Assembly: GCA_945862985.1 (NCBI GenBank)
Contig: CAMAZF010000003.1
Span: 1 to 64,000 of the forward strand
Reading direction: 5' to 3'
DNA length: 64,000 bases
DNA from: Bordetella parapertussis
GTDB lineage: Bacteria > Pseudomonadota > Gammaproteobacteria > Burkholderiales > Burkholderiaceae_A
Below the pieces are notes generated by a model. That model had not been told where the DNA came from and searched no databases. It saw only the letters and a program-made list of their open reading frames with translations. Within the stretch, counting starts at the first letter, position 1; each line of letters begins with the position of its first letter. Shown here piece by piece: positions 19,464-27,857 of this stretch. The translations under genes and the position numbers were made by a program.

Positions 19464-19488
19464 GTTCTTGACTAAATTACTCGGGAGC
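19464..19488. promoter_or_regulatory. IscR type-1-like operator (proximal to iscR)
   Basis: The 25-base stretch contains TTGACTAAATTACTCGGG, which follows the type-1 IscR pattern (YYGACTR, AT-rich centre, AGTCRR) with one clear mismatch in the right half. It lies 19 bases upstream of the iscR start codon, where repressor binding would block the promoter. The assignment is by eye against the enterobacterial consensus. Confidence 0.75.
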
Positions 19489-19493
19489 TTACC

Positions 19494-19518
19494 TTGCCCG
19501 ATCGTTTTACTCAAGTAT
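19494..19518 (-). promoter_or_regulatory. IscR type-1-like operator (distal to iscR)
   Basis: Read on the minus strand, the site begins ATACTTGAGTAAAACGATCG and ends GGCAA. It matches the type-1 pattern ATASYYGACTR-WWW-YAGTCRR at most positions. It is 5 bases from the proximal box, so a tandem arrangement on one promoter is likely, as in the enterobacterial iscR promoter. Confidence 0.72.
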
Positions 19519-19523
19519 TCAGG

Positions 19524-19549
19524 CAAAAAAAGGAGGGCTTAGCCCTCCT
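19524..19549 (-). terminator. Rho-independent terminator of the phosphatase gene
   Basis: On the minus strand an AGGAGGGC/GCCCTCCT stem (8 bp, loop of 3) is followed by a run of eight T. It lies 41 bp after the phosphatase stop and just upstream of the iscR promoter. It should isolate the isc operon from uvrB/phosphatase transcription. Confidence 0.9.
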
Positions 19550-19589
19550 GGTGATACGGGAAACGGAACTTTGATGCGCTCTGGCGCCA

Positions 19590-20138
19590 TTAGGCGGCCG
19601 CGGCCACCATACTGGCCCGCCGGCGCACCACTTCCATGAGCCCGTTGCAAGCGTCCTCGATGTAATCGAGGGCGAGGTCAAAGCCCTGGGGGCCGCCGTG
19701 ATAGGGATCATTCACCGTGGCAGCCTCGTACTCGGTGGCAAAACGCATGAGCAGCTGGAGCTTGTGCTGAAGGCCACGGGGGGCTGTGCGCTGGAGCAGC
19801 GCGAGATTGTCCCAATCCATGGCCAGGATGTAGTCGTACTCGGAAAAGTCACTCATCTCAACCTTGCGGGCCAGGTGGGTGCTGAGGTCGTAGCCGCGGC
19901 GCTGGGCTGCGGAGACCGAGCGCGGATCTGCTGGTTCGCCCACATGAAAGGCATGGGTTCCAGCGGAATCGGCCTGGACCAGGTCTGCGAGGCCCGCATT
20001 CTTGACCATGGTCTCGAAGACAGCCTTGGCGGTGGGGGAGCGGCAGATGTTGCCCATGCACACGAACAAGACTTTGGTCTGCATGCCGGCGAGTTTGGTG
20101 AGGACGGGTTCTGTCGTTTTCTTAGGTGAACGGCTCAT
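19590..20138 (-). CDS. Low-molecular-weight protein-tyrosine phosphatase
   Basis: This 182-residue LMW-PTP has the catalytic P-loop CMGNICRS (Cys27, Arg33) and a late general-acid aspartate in NDPYHGG. The family dephosphorylates tyrosine residues; bacterial members act on kinases of exopolysaccharide export or have a broader role. The ATG at 20138 has AAGGAAA upstream; an internal ATG at 20084 (MQTKVLFVCMGN) would give the more usual family length of about 164. The reading frame also stays open for a further 675 bp into uvrB, but that part is a shadow. It is 25 bp downstream of uvrB and ends at a terminator. Confidence 0.92.
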   Translation of the reverse strand: MSRSPKKTTEPVLTKLAGMQTKVLFVCMGNICRSPTAKAVFETMVKNAGLADLVQADSAGTHAFHVGEPADPRSVSAAQRRGYDLSTHLARKVEMSDFSEYDYILAMDWDNLALLQRTAPRGLQHKLQLLMRFATEYEAATVNDPYHGGPQGFDLALDYIEDACNGLMEVVRRRASMVAAAA

Positions 20139-20163
20139 GGCAGGTTTCCTTCTAGGGTCAATG

Positions 20164-22287
20164 TTATGCGGCCTGGCTTGCCTGGCCAGGTCCACGGAGG
20201 GTTTGAGCAGTGGAACCTGAAAGAGGTTCCACCTGATCTTGAAGCTGGCCCGAACCAAACACCTGGGCCTTGAGCCGGGCAAGCTGATCGCGAGCCGCTG
20301 CCGCCTTTTCGAACTCCAGGTTGCGGGCATGCTCGAGCATCTGCTTTTCCAGACGGGCGATTTCCTTGCCCAGGGCCCGCTCAGAGCGCTCGAATTCGGC
20401 TGCGGGAAGGGCGTAGGTGCGGGCGCGCTCCGCGTCGCTGGCCTGGGAGACCACGCCATCGATGAGGTCACGGATGCCTTTGGACACCCCGGCCGGGGTA
20501 ATGCCATGCGCCTCGTTGTAGGCCACCTGCTTGGTGCGCCGACGCTCGGTCTCCGACATGGCTTTGGCCATGGAGTCCGTAATACGGTCGGCATACAGCA
20601 AGGCCTTGCCTCGAATGTTTCGGGCCGCTCGGCCGATGGTCTGGATGAGGCTGCGATGAGAGCGCAGAAAGCCCTCTTTGTCTGCATCGAGAATGGCCAC
20701 GAGCGAGACCTCGGGAATGTCCAAACCCTCGCGCAGCAGATTGATGCCCACCAGGACATCGAACTGGCCGAGCCGAAGGTCCCGGATGATCTCCACGCGC
20801 TCGACGGTGTCAATGTCGGAGTGGAGGTAACGCACCTTCACCCCGTTCTCGGACAGGTACTCGGAGAGATCCTCGGCCATGCGCTTGGTCAGGGTCGTGA
20901 CCAGGACCCGCTCATGCACGGCTACACGGGCCTTGATCTCAGAGAGGAGGTCATCGACCTGCGTACGCGCGGGACGGACTTCGATTTCCGGGTCTACCAG
21001 ACCCGTGGGTCGAACCACCTGCTCGATCACGGCGCCCTGAGAGCGCTCGAGTTCGTAGTCGCCTGGGGTGGCCGACACAAAGACGGCCTGACGCAGGCGA
21101 GGCTCAAATTCATCAAAACGCAGTGGTCGGTTGTCGAGGGCCGAGGGCAGACGGAAGCCGTAATGCACCAGCGTCTCTTTTCGGGCGCGATCGCCCCGAT
21201 ACATGCCCCCGAGTTGGCCAATCATGACGTGGCTCTCATCGAGAAAAATGAGGGCATCGCGCGGGAGGTAGTCAATGAGTGTGGGCGGGGGCTCACCCTC
21301 CGCGGCCCCGGAGAGATGACGCGAATAGTTTTCAATGCCCTTGCAAAAGCCCAGTTCGGCGAGCATTTCGAGGTCGAAACGCGTGCGCTGCTCAAGTCGC
21401 TGAGCCTCAACCAGCTTTCCCTCGCTGACCAGCAGCTTGCTGCGCTCACGCAGCTCTTCTTTGATGGTCTCTACGGCCCGCAGCACGATTTCTCGAGGCG
21501 TTACATAGTGCGACGATGGGTAGATCACGAAGCGAGGGACCTTCTGGCGCACACGACCCGTGAGGGGGTCAAAGAGCTGCAGCGTCTCGATCTCGTCGTC
21601 GAAGAGCTCAATTCGGAGCGCAAGCTCCGCATGCTCCGCAGGGAAAATGTCGATGGTGTCGCCGCGAACCCGGAAGCATCCTCGAGAGAAATCGGTGTCG
21701 TTGCGCTGATACTGCATTCGCACGAGCTGGGCAATCAGATCGCGCTGCCCTAAGGCGTCACCCACTCGAACCGCCAGCACCATGGCGTGATAGTCGCTGG
21801 GGTTTCCAATGCCATAGATGCAAGAGACCGTCGCAACAATGATGGTGTCTCGCCGTTCAAGCAGGGACTTGGTGGCAGACAAGCGCATTTGCTCGATGTG
21901 CTCATTCACAGCCGAGTCTTTTTCAATGAAAAGATCTCGCTGCGGCACGTAGGCCTCGGGCTGGTAGTAGTCGTAGTAGCTCACGAAGTACTCGACCGCG
22001 TTCCGAGGAAAGAACTCCCTCATCTCAGAGTAGAGCTGGGCAGCCAAGGTTTTGTTCGGGGCCAACACCAGGGCGGGACGTCCCAACTGGGCAATGACGT
22101 TGGCCATGGTGAAGGTCTTGCCCGAGCCGGTCACCCCCAGAAGGGTCTGAAAAGAGACTCCGTCCTGGATGCCCTGCACCAACTGCTCAATCGCAGCCGG
22201 CTGGTCGCCGGCGGGCGAGAACGACGAGACCAGCTCAAATGGGCTGGACGCAGCAGATTGTTGGGGCAATACAACAGGGGCCGACAT
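20164..22287 (-). CDS. uvrB: UvrB, excinuclease ABC subunit B
   Basis: This 707-residue helicase-like damage-verification subunit of nucleotide excision repair has Walker [14 protein letters not shown] (about 51-63), the beta-hairpin region with [17 protein letters not shown]-like [10 protein letters not shown], motif [11 protein letters not shown], and a C-terminal UVR motif that binds UvrC ([21 protein letters not shown]). A short C-terminal extension follows the UVR motif. The promoter region (22288-22408) has a DnaA box; I saw no LexA box there. Confidence 0.97.
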   Translation of the reverse strand: MSAPVVLPQQSAASSPFELVSSFSPAGDQPAAIEQLVQGIQDGVSFQTLLGVTGSGKTFTMANVIAQLGRPALVLAPNKTLAAQLYSEMREFFPRNAVEYFVSYYDYYQPEAYVPQRDLFIEKDSAVNEHIEQMRLSATKSLLERRDTIIVATVSCIYGIGNPSDYHAMVLAVRVGDALGQRDLIAQLVRMQYQRNDTDFSRGCFRVRGDTIDIFPAEHAELALRIELFDDEIETLQLFDPLTGRVRQKVPRFVIYPSSHYVTPREIVLRAVETIKEELRERSKLLVSEGKLVEAQRLEQRTRFDLEMLAELGFCKGIENYSRHLSGAAEGEPPPTLIDYLPRDALIFLDESHVMIGQLGGMYRGDRARKETLVHYGFRLPSALDNRPLRFDEFEPRLRQAVFVSATPGDYELERSQGAVIEQVVRPTGLVDPEIEVRPARTQVDDLLSEIKARVAVHERVLVTTLTKRMAEDLSEYLSENGVKVRYLHSDIDTVERVEIIRDLRLGQFDVLVGINLLREGLDIPEVSLVAILDADKEGFLRSHRSLIQTIGRAARNIRGKALLYADRITDSMAKAMSETERRRTKQVAYNEAHGITPAGVSKGIRDLIDGVVSQASDAERARTYALPAAEFERSERALGKEIARLEKQMLEHARNLEFEKAAAARDQLARLKAQVFGSGQLQDQVEPLSGSTAQTLRGPGQASQAA

Positions 22288-22328
22288 GTTAAGCTTTGAA
22301 CCTTGTCATCTGACGAACACCTGGGAAG

Positions 22329-22337
22329 TTATCCACA
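22329..22337 (+). promoter_or_regulatory. DnaA box between uvrB and tyrB
   Basis: TTATCCACA is a perfect match to the strict DnaA-box consensus. It lies 42 bp upstream of the uvrB start and 86 bp upstream of the tyrB start in a divergent gap of about 127 bp. A DnaA site in the uvrB control region is known in Escherichia coli. A single 9-mer can arise by chance, so function is unproven. Confidence 0.6.
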
Positions 22338-22414
22338 GGGCAATCCGATATTGTCTGTCGGCCCAGCCGAAATTTCCATTCCTTTTTTTGATCCCCACAT
22401 CTTGACAAATGGTC

Positions 22415-23623
22415 ATGAACGCATCCCTCTTTGCCCACCTCGAACAGGCTCCCCGCGACCCCATCCTCGGCCTCACAGAAGCGTTTGTCGCCGACACACG
22501 CCCTGAAAAGGTCAACCTCGGTGTTGGCGTGTACTACGACGATCAAGGTAAGTTGCCGTTACTTGGATGCGTAAAGAGCGCAGAAGCCAGCAGAATTGCC
22601 GCGGCACCTGCTCGGGGCTACCAGCCCATCGAGGGGGCTCAGGCCTATAACAAAGCCGTTCAGTCCCTCCTGTTTGGCGCCGAGCACCCCCTGCTGACAG
22701 CCCAGCGCGTGGTCACGATTGAGGCCCTCGGCGGGACCGGAGCGCTCAAGGTCGGTGCAGACCTGCTGCGCAGATTTTTTCCACAGGCCTCGGTCGCCAT
22801 CAGTGACCCGAGTTGGGAGAACCATCGCGCACTCTTCGAGGCGGCCGGATTTTCGGTCTCCAATTACGCCTACTACGACCCAGCCACGCGCGGAGTCAAT
22901 GTCGCCGGCATGCTGCAGAGCCTTCGCGACCTGCCAAATCAGACGATCGTGGTCCTCCATGCCTGCTGCCACAACCCCACCGGGGCCGACCTCTCACCCG
23001 CTGAATGGGATCAGGTCATTGCTGTTCTGAACGAAAAGCAGCACATCCCCTTTCTCGACATGGCCTATCAGGGCTTCGGCGACGGAATTGCGCAAGACGC
23101 ACTCTCGCTCAACAAGCTCGCTGCAACCGACCGTCCCTTCCTCGTCTCAAGCTCTTTCTCCAAATCTTTTTCGCTCTACGGCGAGCGGGTGGGTGCCCTC
23201 TCGGTGGTGACCAGCTCAGCAGAGGAATCGGTTCGAGTCATGAGCCAGGTCAAGCGCACCATCCGGACCAATTACTCCAACCCTCCCACCCACGGTGGCG
23301 CCATCGTGGCGGCCGTCCTCTCCACCCCGGAGCTCCGTGCGGGCTGGGAACAGGAACTCGGTGAAATGCGCGAGCGCATCAAGGCCATGCGCCTTGGTTT
23401 GGTTCAAGGCCTCCAGGCAGAGGGCGTCGCCGCAGATTTTTCGTTTGTCACCCAGCAGCGAGGCATGTTCAGCTACACCGGCCTGACCGAAGCCCAAGTC
23501 ACCCGGCTTCGCGAGGAGTTCGCGGTGTACGCCATCAACACGGGGCGGGTCTGCATCGCAGCCCTCAACAGCAACAACCTTCCTCGAGTCTGCAAGGCCA
23601 TCGCGGCTGTCTTGAAGGGTTAA
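22415..23623 (+). CDS. tyrB: Aromatic amino acid / aspartate aminotransferase, TyrB type
   Basis: This 402-residue class I PLP aminotransferase would transfer amino groups between aromatic amino acids or aspartate and 2-oxoglutarate. Seen are the substrate region near GVGVYYDDQGKLPLL, the PLP-binding CCHNPTGAD, the Schiff-base lysine in SSFSKSFSLYGERVG, and SNPPTHGG. The C-terminal arginine is in NTGRVCIAALN. ATG 22415 is preferred, but an ATG at 22409 adds only two residues and neither has a strong ribosome-binding site. Only 3 bp separate its stop from that of the convergent AhpD-like gene, so no hairpin terminator fits between them. Confidence 0.93.
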   Translation: MNASLFAHLEQAPRDPILGLTEAFVADTRPEKVNLGVGVYYDDQGKLPLLGCVKSAEASRIAAAPARGYQPIEGAQAYNKAVQSLLFGAEHPLLTAQRVVTIEALGGTGALKVGADLLRRFFPQASVAISDPSWENHRALFEAAGFSVSNYAYYDPATRGVNVAGMLQSLRDLPNQTIVVLHACCHNPTGADLSPAEWDQVIAVLNEKQHIPFLDMAYQGFGDGIAQDALSLNKLAATDRPFLVSSSFSKSFSLYGERVGALSVVTSSAEESVRVMSQVKRTIRTNYSNPPTHGGAIVAAVLSTPELRAGWEQELGEMRERIKAMRLGLVQGLQAEGVAADFSFVTQQRGMFSYTGLTEAQVTRLREEFAVYAINTGRVCIAALNSNNLPRVCKAIAAVLKG

Positions 23624-23626
23624 TCC

Positions 23627-24202
23627 TCAGACGGGCGTCTGTTCGTCAGGCGCCTCGTCGTCGTGCTCGGTGTGAATGGAGAGCGCCACCAGAAAGCGCG
23701 ACACCATGTTGTAGGCGGCCACCGTTCCAATGAGCTCCACCGTCTGCTGAGCACCCAAGCTGCGCACCAGCCGGCGCTTCAAGGGCCCAGCCACCTGAAT
23801 CTGACGAGTCATCTCCCGCGCGAGTCCAATCACGTCCTGCTCAAGCTCGGGAAAGAGTCCAATCGGAAAATTTGCGGCATCCAAATGCCGGAGCGCCTCA
23901 GCCTGCTCTTCGCTCCCACCCGCACGCACATAGATGGGCGCGTGATGCTCATACTCATACGCTGCTCCGTTGAGCACCGCCACCACACACATGGCCAGCT
24001 CACGAAGCCTGAGGGGCACGCTCAGGTCATTCCGCACCTTCCCCAGAAAGACATTCCAGCCCTCGGCCAAGGCCGGACTGTGCAGCAGCATGCGATCGAG
24101 CTTGAGCAGATCCCCGCCTCGCCGAAGACGAATCGCATTCACCAGCGCCTGCGGCTCTTGGATATCGGCGGGAAGCAGCGGGATGGCGGGTTCAGCGTTC
24201 AT
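23627..24202 (-). CDS. Carboxymuconolactone decarboxylase / AhpD-like family protein
   Basis: This 191-residue protein has the alkylhydroperoxidase D-like helical fold: LRLRELAMCVVAVLNGAAYEYEHHAPI matches the CMD core. In AhpD proper this region carries a CxxC redox pair; here a single Cys (MCVV) is followed by an EYEHH motif. A peroxidase mechanism is therefore not supported, and a decarboxylase-like or unknown role is more likely. It is divergent from queE with only 15 bp between start codons. Confidence 0.82.
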   Translation of the reverse strand: MNAEPAIPLLPADIQEPQALVNAIRLRRGGDLLKLDRMLLHSPALAEGWNVFLGKVRNDLSVPLRLRELAMCVVAVLNGAAYEYEHHAPIYVRAGGSEEQAEALRHLDAANFPIGLFPELEQDVIGLAREMTRQIQVAGPLKRRLVRSLGAQQTVELIGTVAAYNMVSRFLVALSIHTEHDDEAPDEQTPV

Positions 24203-24217
24203 CGTTACACTCCTTGA

Positions 24218-24868
24218 ATGGGCTACAAACTAAAAGAGAGCTTTCTCACGCTGCAGGGTGAAGGGGCGCGCGCAGGGCGTCTATCGGTATTTCTGCGGTT
24301 TACGGGCTGCAACAACTGGAGTGGGCGAGACCAAGACCGAGACTCCGGCCCCGCAGACTGCGCCCGGTGGTGCGACACCCAGTTTGTGGGCACAGACGGC
24401 GACGGGGGAGGTGACTTCAACCTAGACGCGCTCCTTGCACGCGTTCAGGACCTCTGGCCCAACGCCTTGGCGCCCTATGTGGTGCTCACAGGGGGGGAGC
24501 CGGCGTTACAGGTTGACGCCGCACTCATCGAAGGCCTGCATCGGATCGGGGCAGAGGTGGCCATCGAGACCAATGGCAGCCTGACACTTCCCGACGGGAT
24601 TGATTGGGTCTGTGTCAGCCCGAAGCGCCTCCTGAGCGGAGCCGCACAGCCACTTGCCGTCACCAAGGGCCATGAGCTGAAGCTGGTCTTGCCCCAGCCT
24701 GGGCTTGACCCAGAGGCATTAGAATCGCTGTCTTTCGACCACTGGACGGTCCAGCCCATGGACGGCCCGCTGCGCGAGCAATCGCTTCAGGCCTGCCTCG
24801 ACTGGATTTTCGCGCGACCGAAGTGGCGACTCTCGGTCCAAACCCACAAGGCGCTAGGCCTTCGATGA
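24218..24868 (+). CDS. queE: 7-carboxy-7-deazaguanine synthase (QueE)
   Basis: This 216-residue radical-SAM enzyme turns 6-carboxy-tetrahydropterin into 7-carboxy-7-deazaguanine in queuosine/preQ1 synthesis. The N terminus KLKESFLTLQGEGARAGR, the GCNNWSGRDQDR stretch and the VLTGGEPALQ motif are clear QueE marks. The cluster cysteines are spaced oddly: Cys31, Cys48 and Cys52, with three residues between the last two where two are usual. The gene overlaps queD by ATGA, so the two products are made together. Confidence 0.93.
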   Translation: MGYKLKESFLTLQGEGARAGRLSVFLRFTGCNNWSGRDQDRDSGPADCARWCDTQFVGTDGDGGGDFNLDALLARVQDLWPNALAPYVVLTGGEPALQVDAALIEGLHRIGAEVAIETNGSLTLPDGIDWVCVSPKRLLSGAAQPLAVTKGHELKLVLPQPGLDPEALESLSFDHWTVQPMDGPLREQSLQACLDWIFARPKWRLSVQTHKALGLR

Positions 24869-25197
24869 ACATGCTGCTCTACACGACGTTCTGCTTTGAA
24901 GCCTCACATAGTCTGGTCGCCTCGGTAGGCCTTCCCCAGTTACATGGCCACTCTTATTGGGCGAGGGTCTGGGTCGCTTCCTCAGCAGACGAGCCCACCC
25001 CCTTGCCACAGCTTGAGCTCGAAGCCCGCAAGGTTCAGCAACTGCTCGACCACCAACACCTCAATGAGCTGATGGAAGAGGAGCCCACCATGGAGGCCCT
25101 CATCCAATTCATTCGACGCTCATGGGAGGGGCCCTCCCTCGCGCGGGTCTCCGTCTGGCGGGAGAGCTTGGATTGCGGCGCCGAGTGGTCCGCGTAA
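24865..25197 (+). CDS. queD: QueD-like 6-carboxytetrahydropterin synthase, short variant
   Basis: This 110-residue protein of the 6-pyruvoyl-tetrahydropterin synthase family would convert dihydroneopterin triphosphate to 6-carboxytetrahydropterin, the substrate for QueE. The zinc histidines are visible (FEASHSL and LHGHSY), as are the catalytic DHQHLN and a late Glu in VWRES. The usual catalytic Cys four residues before HGH is absent (GLPQLHGH). The ATG at 24865 overlaps the queE stop. The last 78 bp overlap the IlvD-family gene on the other strand. Confidence 0.85.
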   Translation: MNMLLYTTFCFEASHSLVASVGLPQLHGHSYWARVWVASSADEPTPLPQLELEARKVQQLLDHQHLNELMEEEPTMEALIQFIRRSWEGPSLARVSVWRESLDCGAEWSA

Positions 25198-26874
25198 GAA
25201 CCGGAAGTCACACCCCTCCTCCGCCTGGGTCACCTGCTCCGCATGGAGCCAGGCATAACCCCGTTCAGCAGACAACACCGGAATGACTGGCGGGTGAGCC
25301 CGTCGAGTCTGCATCTCCTCCTCGGAGATCAACAGGTCGAGTCGGCCCTTGGCCACATCCAGGCAAATCAGATCTCCCGAACGAACACACGCCAGTGGCC
25401 CACCCGCCGCAGCTTCTGGGCTGATGTGAAGCACAATGGTGCCAAAGGCCGTTCCGCTCATACGCCCGTCGGAGATGCGAACCATGTCCTTCACGCCCTT
25501 CGAAGCGAGTTGCTTGGGAATGGGGATCAGTCCCGCCTCTGGCATACCGGCTGCGCGAGGGCCAATGCCTCGCAGCACGAGAACATCGCTCGGCTGCACA
25601 TCCAGTGCGGGATCATCGATGCGGCGGCTGAGGTCTTCAAGCCCATCGAAGACCACTGCACGACCCGTGTGTTGCAGCAAGGTCTGGCTGGCCGCGACTG
25701 GCTTGATCACCGCCCCATGGGGCGCCAGATTCCCGGTGAGCCACTTTAAGCCCGTGTGAGGATAGATGGGATCATCAAACGCACGAATGACTGTTTGTGG
25801 GGCCGCGTTTTCTTCCCGCTCCACCCCATCTGCAAGCACGCCTCCCCACGCGGTTGGCTGGTGTAAATCCAACAACGGTGCGAGTGAGCGCAGAAGCCGG
25901 GGCACTCCACCAGCCTCATGGAAGTCTGGCATGTAGCCCACGCCTCCGGGCTTGAGATCCACAAGCACTGGCGTGGACGCTGCAAGCGCATTGAATCGAT
26001 TGGGATCCAGACGAAGGCCCTGTCGACCCATGATGGCAGCAAGATGGACCAGGGCATTGGTCGACCCGCCAATGGCCAGCAACACGCGCAGGGCATGCTC
26101 GTAGTGTTGCTCGGTGAGCGCCATTGCAGGCTGTCTCTGTTGCGCAAGACGCGCAGCCGCTTCGCCCGTGGCCTCCGCCACGCGGACGCGGTCTGCGCTC
26201 ACAGCGGGAGCACTGGCGGCACCCGGTACGGCAAGGCCCATGGCCTCTACAACACAGGCCATGGTGCTGGCGGTCCCCATGACGGAGCAGGTTCCCACCG
26301 AGGGCACCAGCCGCGCATTCGCCTGCGTGATTTGAATGGTGTTGAGTCGCCCCGCTCGAAAATCAGCCCAGAGCCTTCTGCAATCGGTACAGGCTCCCAC
26401 ACGCTCTCCTGCCCAGGTAGAAGACAGCATGGGGCCTGTGGGCAGCACGAGGTAAGGTCGCTTGGCTGAGATGGCGCCCATGATCTGAGCGGGGAGTGTC
26501 TTGTCACATCCCCCAATCAGCACCACGGCATCCATGGGCTGGGCACGAATCATTTCCTCGGTGTCCATGCTCATCAGATTGCGAAAAAACAGACTCGTGG
26601 GCGAGGCGAAGGATTCGTGCAGTGAGATGGTGGGAAAGACCATCGGCAGCGCACCGCTCAGCATCACACCACGCTTCACCGCCTCCACCAGCGCCGGCAT
26701 GTTCCCGTGACAAGGATTGAAATCACTTCCCGTGTTGATGATGCCCACGATGGGTCGGCTCAGGTCCGCATCCGAGTAGCCAGCACCTTTGATGAAAGCC
26801 TTACGCAGGAACAATGCGAACTCGGGATCTCCGTACTGAACGGTGTTGGCCGCTAAGCCACTAGGGTCTGCCAT
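25120..26874 (-). CDS. IlvD/Edd-family dehydratase, sugar-acid type
   Basis: This 584-residue Fe-S dehydratase contains the three cluster-region cysteines Cys55 (NPCHGNMP), Cys123 (GGCDKTLPA) and Cys196 (GTCSVMGTAS). The late DGRMSGTAFGT holds the proposed catalytic serine. The N-terminal LRKAFIKGAGY is typical of the aldonic-acid dehydratase branch (arabonate/xylonate type), not of the branched-chain amino acid enzyme IlvD. It is divergent from a DapA-family gene. Sugar-acid pathways often pair such a dehydratase with such a lyase. The C terminus extends into queD by 78 bp and ends GGPLP. The substrate is not known. Confidence 0.88.
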   Translation of the reverse strand: MADPSGLAANTVQYGDPEFALFLRKAFIKGAGYSDADLSRPIVGIINTGSDFNPCHGNMPALVEAVKRGVMLSGALPMVFPTISLHESFASPTSLFFRNLMSMDTEEMIRAQPMDAVVLIGGCDKTLPAQIMGAISAKRPYLVLPTGPMLSSTWAGERVGACTDCRRLWADFRAGRLNTIQITQANARLVPSVGTCSVMGTASTMACVVEAMGLAVPGAASAPAVSADRVRVAEATGEAAARLAQQRQPAMALTEQHYEHALRVLLAIGGSTNALVHLAAIMGRQGLRLDPNRFNALAASTPVLVDLKPGGVGYMPDFHEAGGVPRLLRSLAPLLDLHQPTAWGGVLADGVEREENAAPQTVIRAFDDPIYPHTGLKWLTGNLAPHGAVIKPVAASQTLLQHTGRAVVFDGLEDLSRRIDDPALDVQPSDVLVLRGIGPRAAGMPEAGLIPIPKQLASKGVKDMVRISDGRMSGTAFGTIVLHISPEAAAGGPLACVRSGDLICLDVAKGRLDLLISEEEMQTRRAHPPVIPVLSAERGYAWLHAEQVTQAEEGCDFRFLRGPLGAAIQALPPDGDPREGGPLP

Positions 26875-26930
26875 AAGTGATTCTTCTCCTTGTCAGGAAT
26901 AGGATGCCAAAAAAAGATCGGAGCCATTCA

Positions 26931-27857
26931 ATGCCCTTTGCCTCAACACTGCCTGCAGTCCTCTCGCCCGTCATTACGCCTTTTAATGCGCAGTCTCAGC
27001 CGGACCTTCCTCGACTGGTGAAGCACTGTCAGTGGCTCCAGTCGCATGGGGTTGGCCTGGCCGTCTTTGGCACCAACTCTGAGGCCAATTCGATGAGCGT
27101 GCGCCAGAAACGCATCGTGCTCGAGGGCTTGACGACTGCCGGGCTCCCTGGCGCGCAGATGATGCCGGGCACAGGGGCCTGCGCAGTGGAAGATGCTGTA
27201 GAGCTCAGTAAAGCGGCCGTACAGGCTGGTGCGGCTGGCGTCTTGATGCTTCCGCCGTTCTACTACAAGGGCGTCTCTGACGACGGCCTCTTCGCTTATT
27301 ACTCCGACGTCATTCAAGGGGTCGGCGATGCGCGCCTGAAGATTTACGTCTACAACATCCCTCCAGTGAGCCAGGTTGGCCTCTCGCTGAGCCTGCTCGA
27401 GCGCCTCACGAAGCACTACCCCAGCACGGTCATTGGCATCAAGGACAGTTCGGGAGACTGGGGCTACACCGAGTCGGTGCTGCGCGCCTTGGTTCCCTCC
27501 GGGTTTCGCGTCTATGCAGGCAACGAAACCTTCCTGCTCAAGACCCTGGCCCTTGGCGGCGTGGGCTGCATCTCGGCCACCGCAAACGTGCACCCAGGGC
27601 CCATGTCTGAGCTTGCGAATCACCCGAATGTCATCGATGCAGAGGCCAAGCAAGCACGGCTTGATCAGGTCCGGGCACTCTTTCAGAAGTTCCCCATGAT
27701 GGCTGCCATGAAGACCACCCTCGCGAATGCGCTTGGAGACCGTGAATGGGAACGGCTGCTCCCCCCGCTGGTTCCTCTCACATCGGACCAACGAAGTGCG
27801 CTGGAGCGCGGGCTTCAAGAGATCGACTTCTCCATGCCTGGCCTTGCTTCAGGCTGA
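26931..27857 (+). CDS. DapA/NanA-family class I lyase or dehydratase
   Basis: This TIM-barrel enzyme of about 308 residues forms a Schiff base with 2-oxo acids. It has SPVITPFNAQSQPD at the N terminus, GTNSEANSMS where the GTTGE motif is usual, VYNIPP with the catalytic Tyr, and the Schiff-base lysine in GIKDSSGDW. It is not the lysine-biosynthesis DapA by context, being next to a sugar-acid dehydratase and a transporter. ATG 26904 (AGGAATAGG just upstream) is an alternative start that adds nine residues. The last 43 bp overlap the convergent dehydrogenase. A 2-keto-3-deoxy sugar-acid role is an inference. Confidence 0.85.
   Translation: MPFASTLPAVLSPVITPFNAQSQPDLPRLVKHCQWLQSHGVGLAVFGTNSEANSMSVRQKRIVLEGLTTAGLPGAQMMPGTGACAVEDAVELSKAAVQAGAAGVLMLPPFYYKGVSDDGLFAYYSDVIQGVGDARLKIYVYNIPPVSQVGLSLSLLERLTKHYPSTVIGIKDSSGDWGYTESVLRALVPSGFRVYAGNETFLLKTLALGGVGCISATANVHPGPMSELANHPNVIDAEAKQARLDQVRALFQKFPMMAAMKTTLANALGDREWERLLPPLVPLTSDQRSALERGLQEIDFSMPGLASG

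Noticed and set aside
20139-20813. A 225-codon N-terminal extension of the low-molecular-weight phosphatase frame.
   Set aside because: The extension lies wholly within uvrB in another frame and has no family similarity. A ribosome-binding site and a family-like start occur at 20138.
20239-21753. A 504-codon open frame on the plus strand, antisense to uvrB.
   Set aside because: uvrB on the other strand is unmistakable along the whole length. The antisense product has no recognisable domain and follows the uvrB codon pattern in mirror image.
22288-22414. A LexA (SOS) box before uvrB.
   Set aside because: The only CTGT in the gap (CTGTCGGCCCAGCCGA) lacks the ACAG half at the right distance.
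25120-26874. Dihydroxy-acid dehydratase of branched-chain amino acid synthesis (IlvD).
   Set aside because: The N-terminal LRKAFIKGAGY form and the neighbouring DapA-type lyase fit the sugar-acid dehydratase branch better. No other ilv gene is near.
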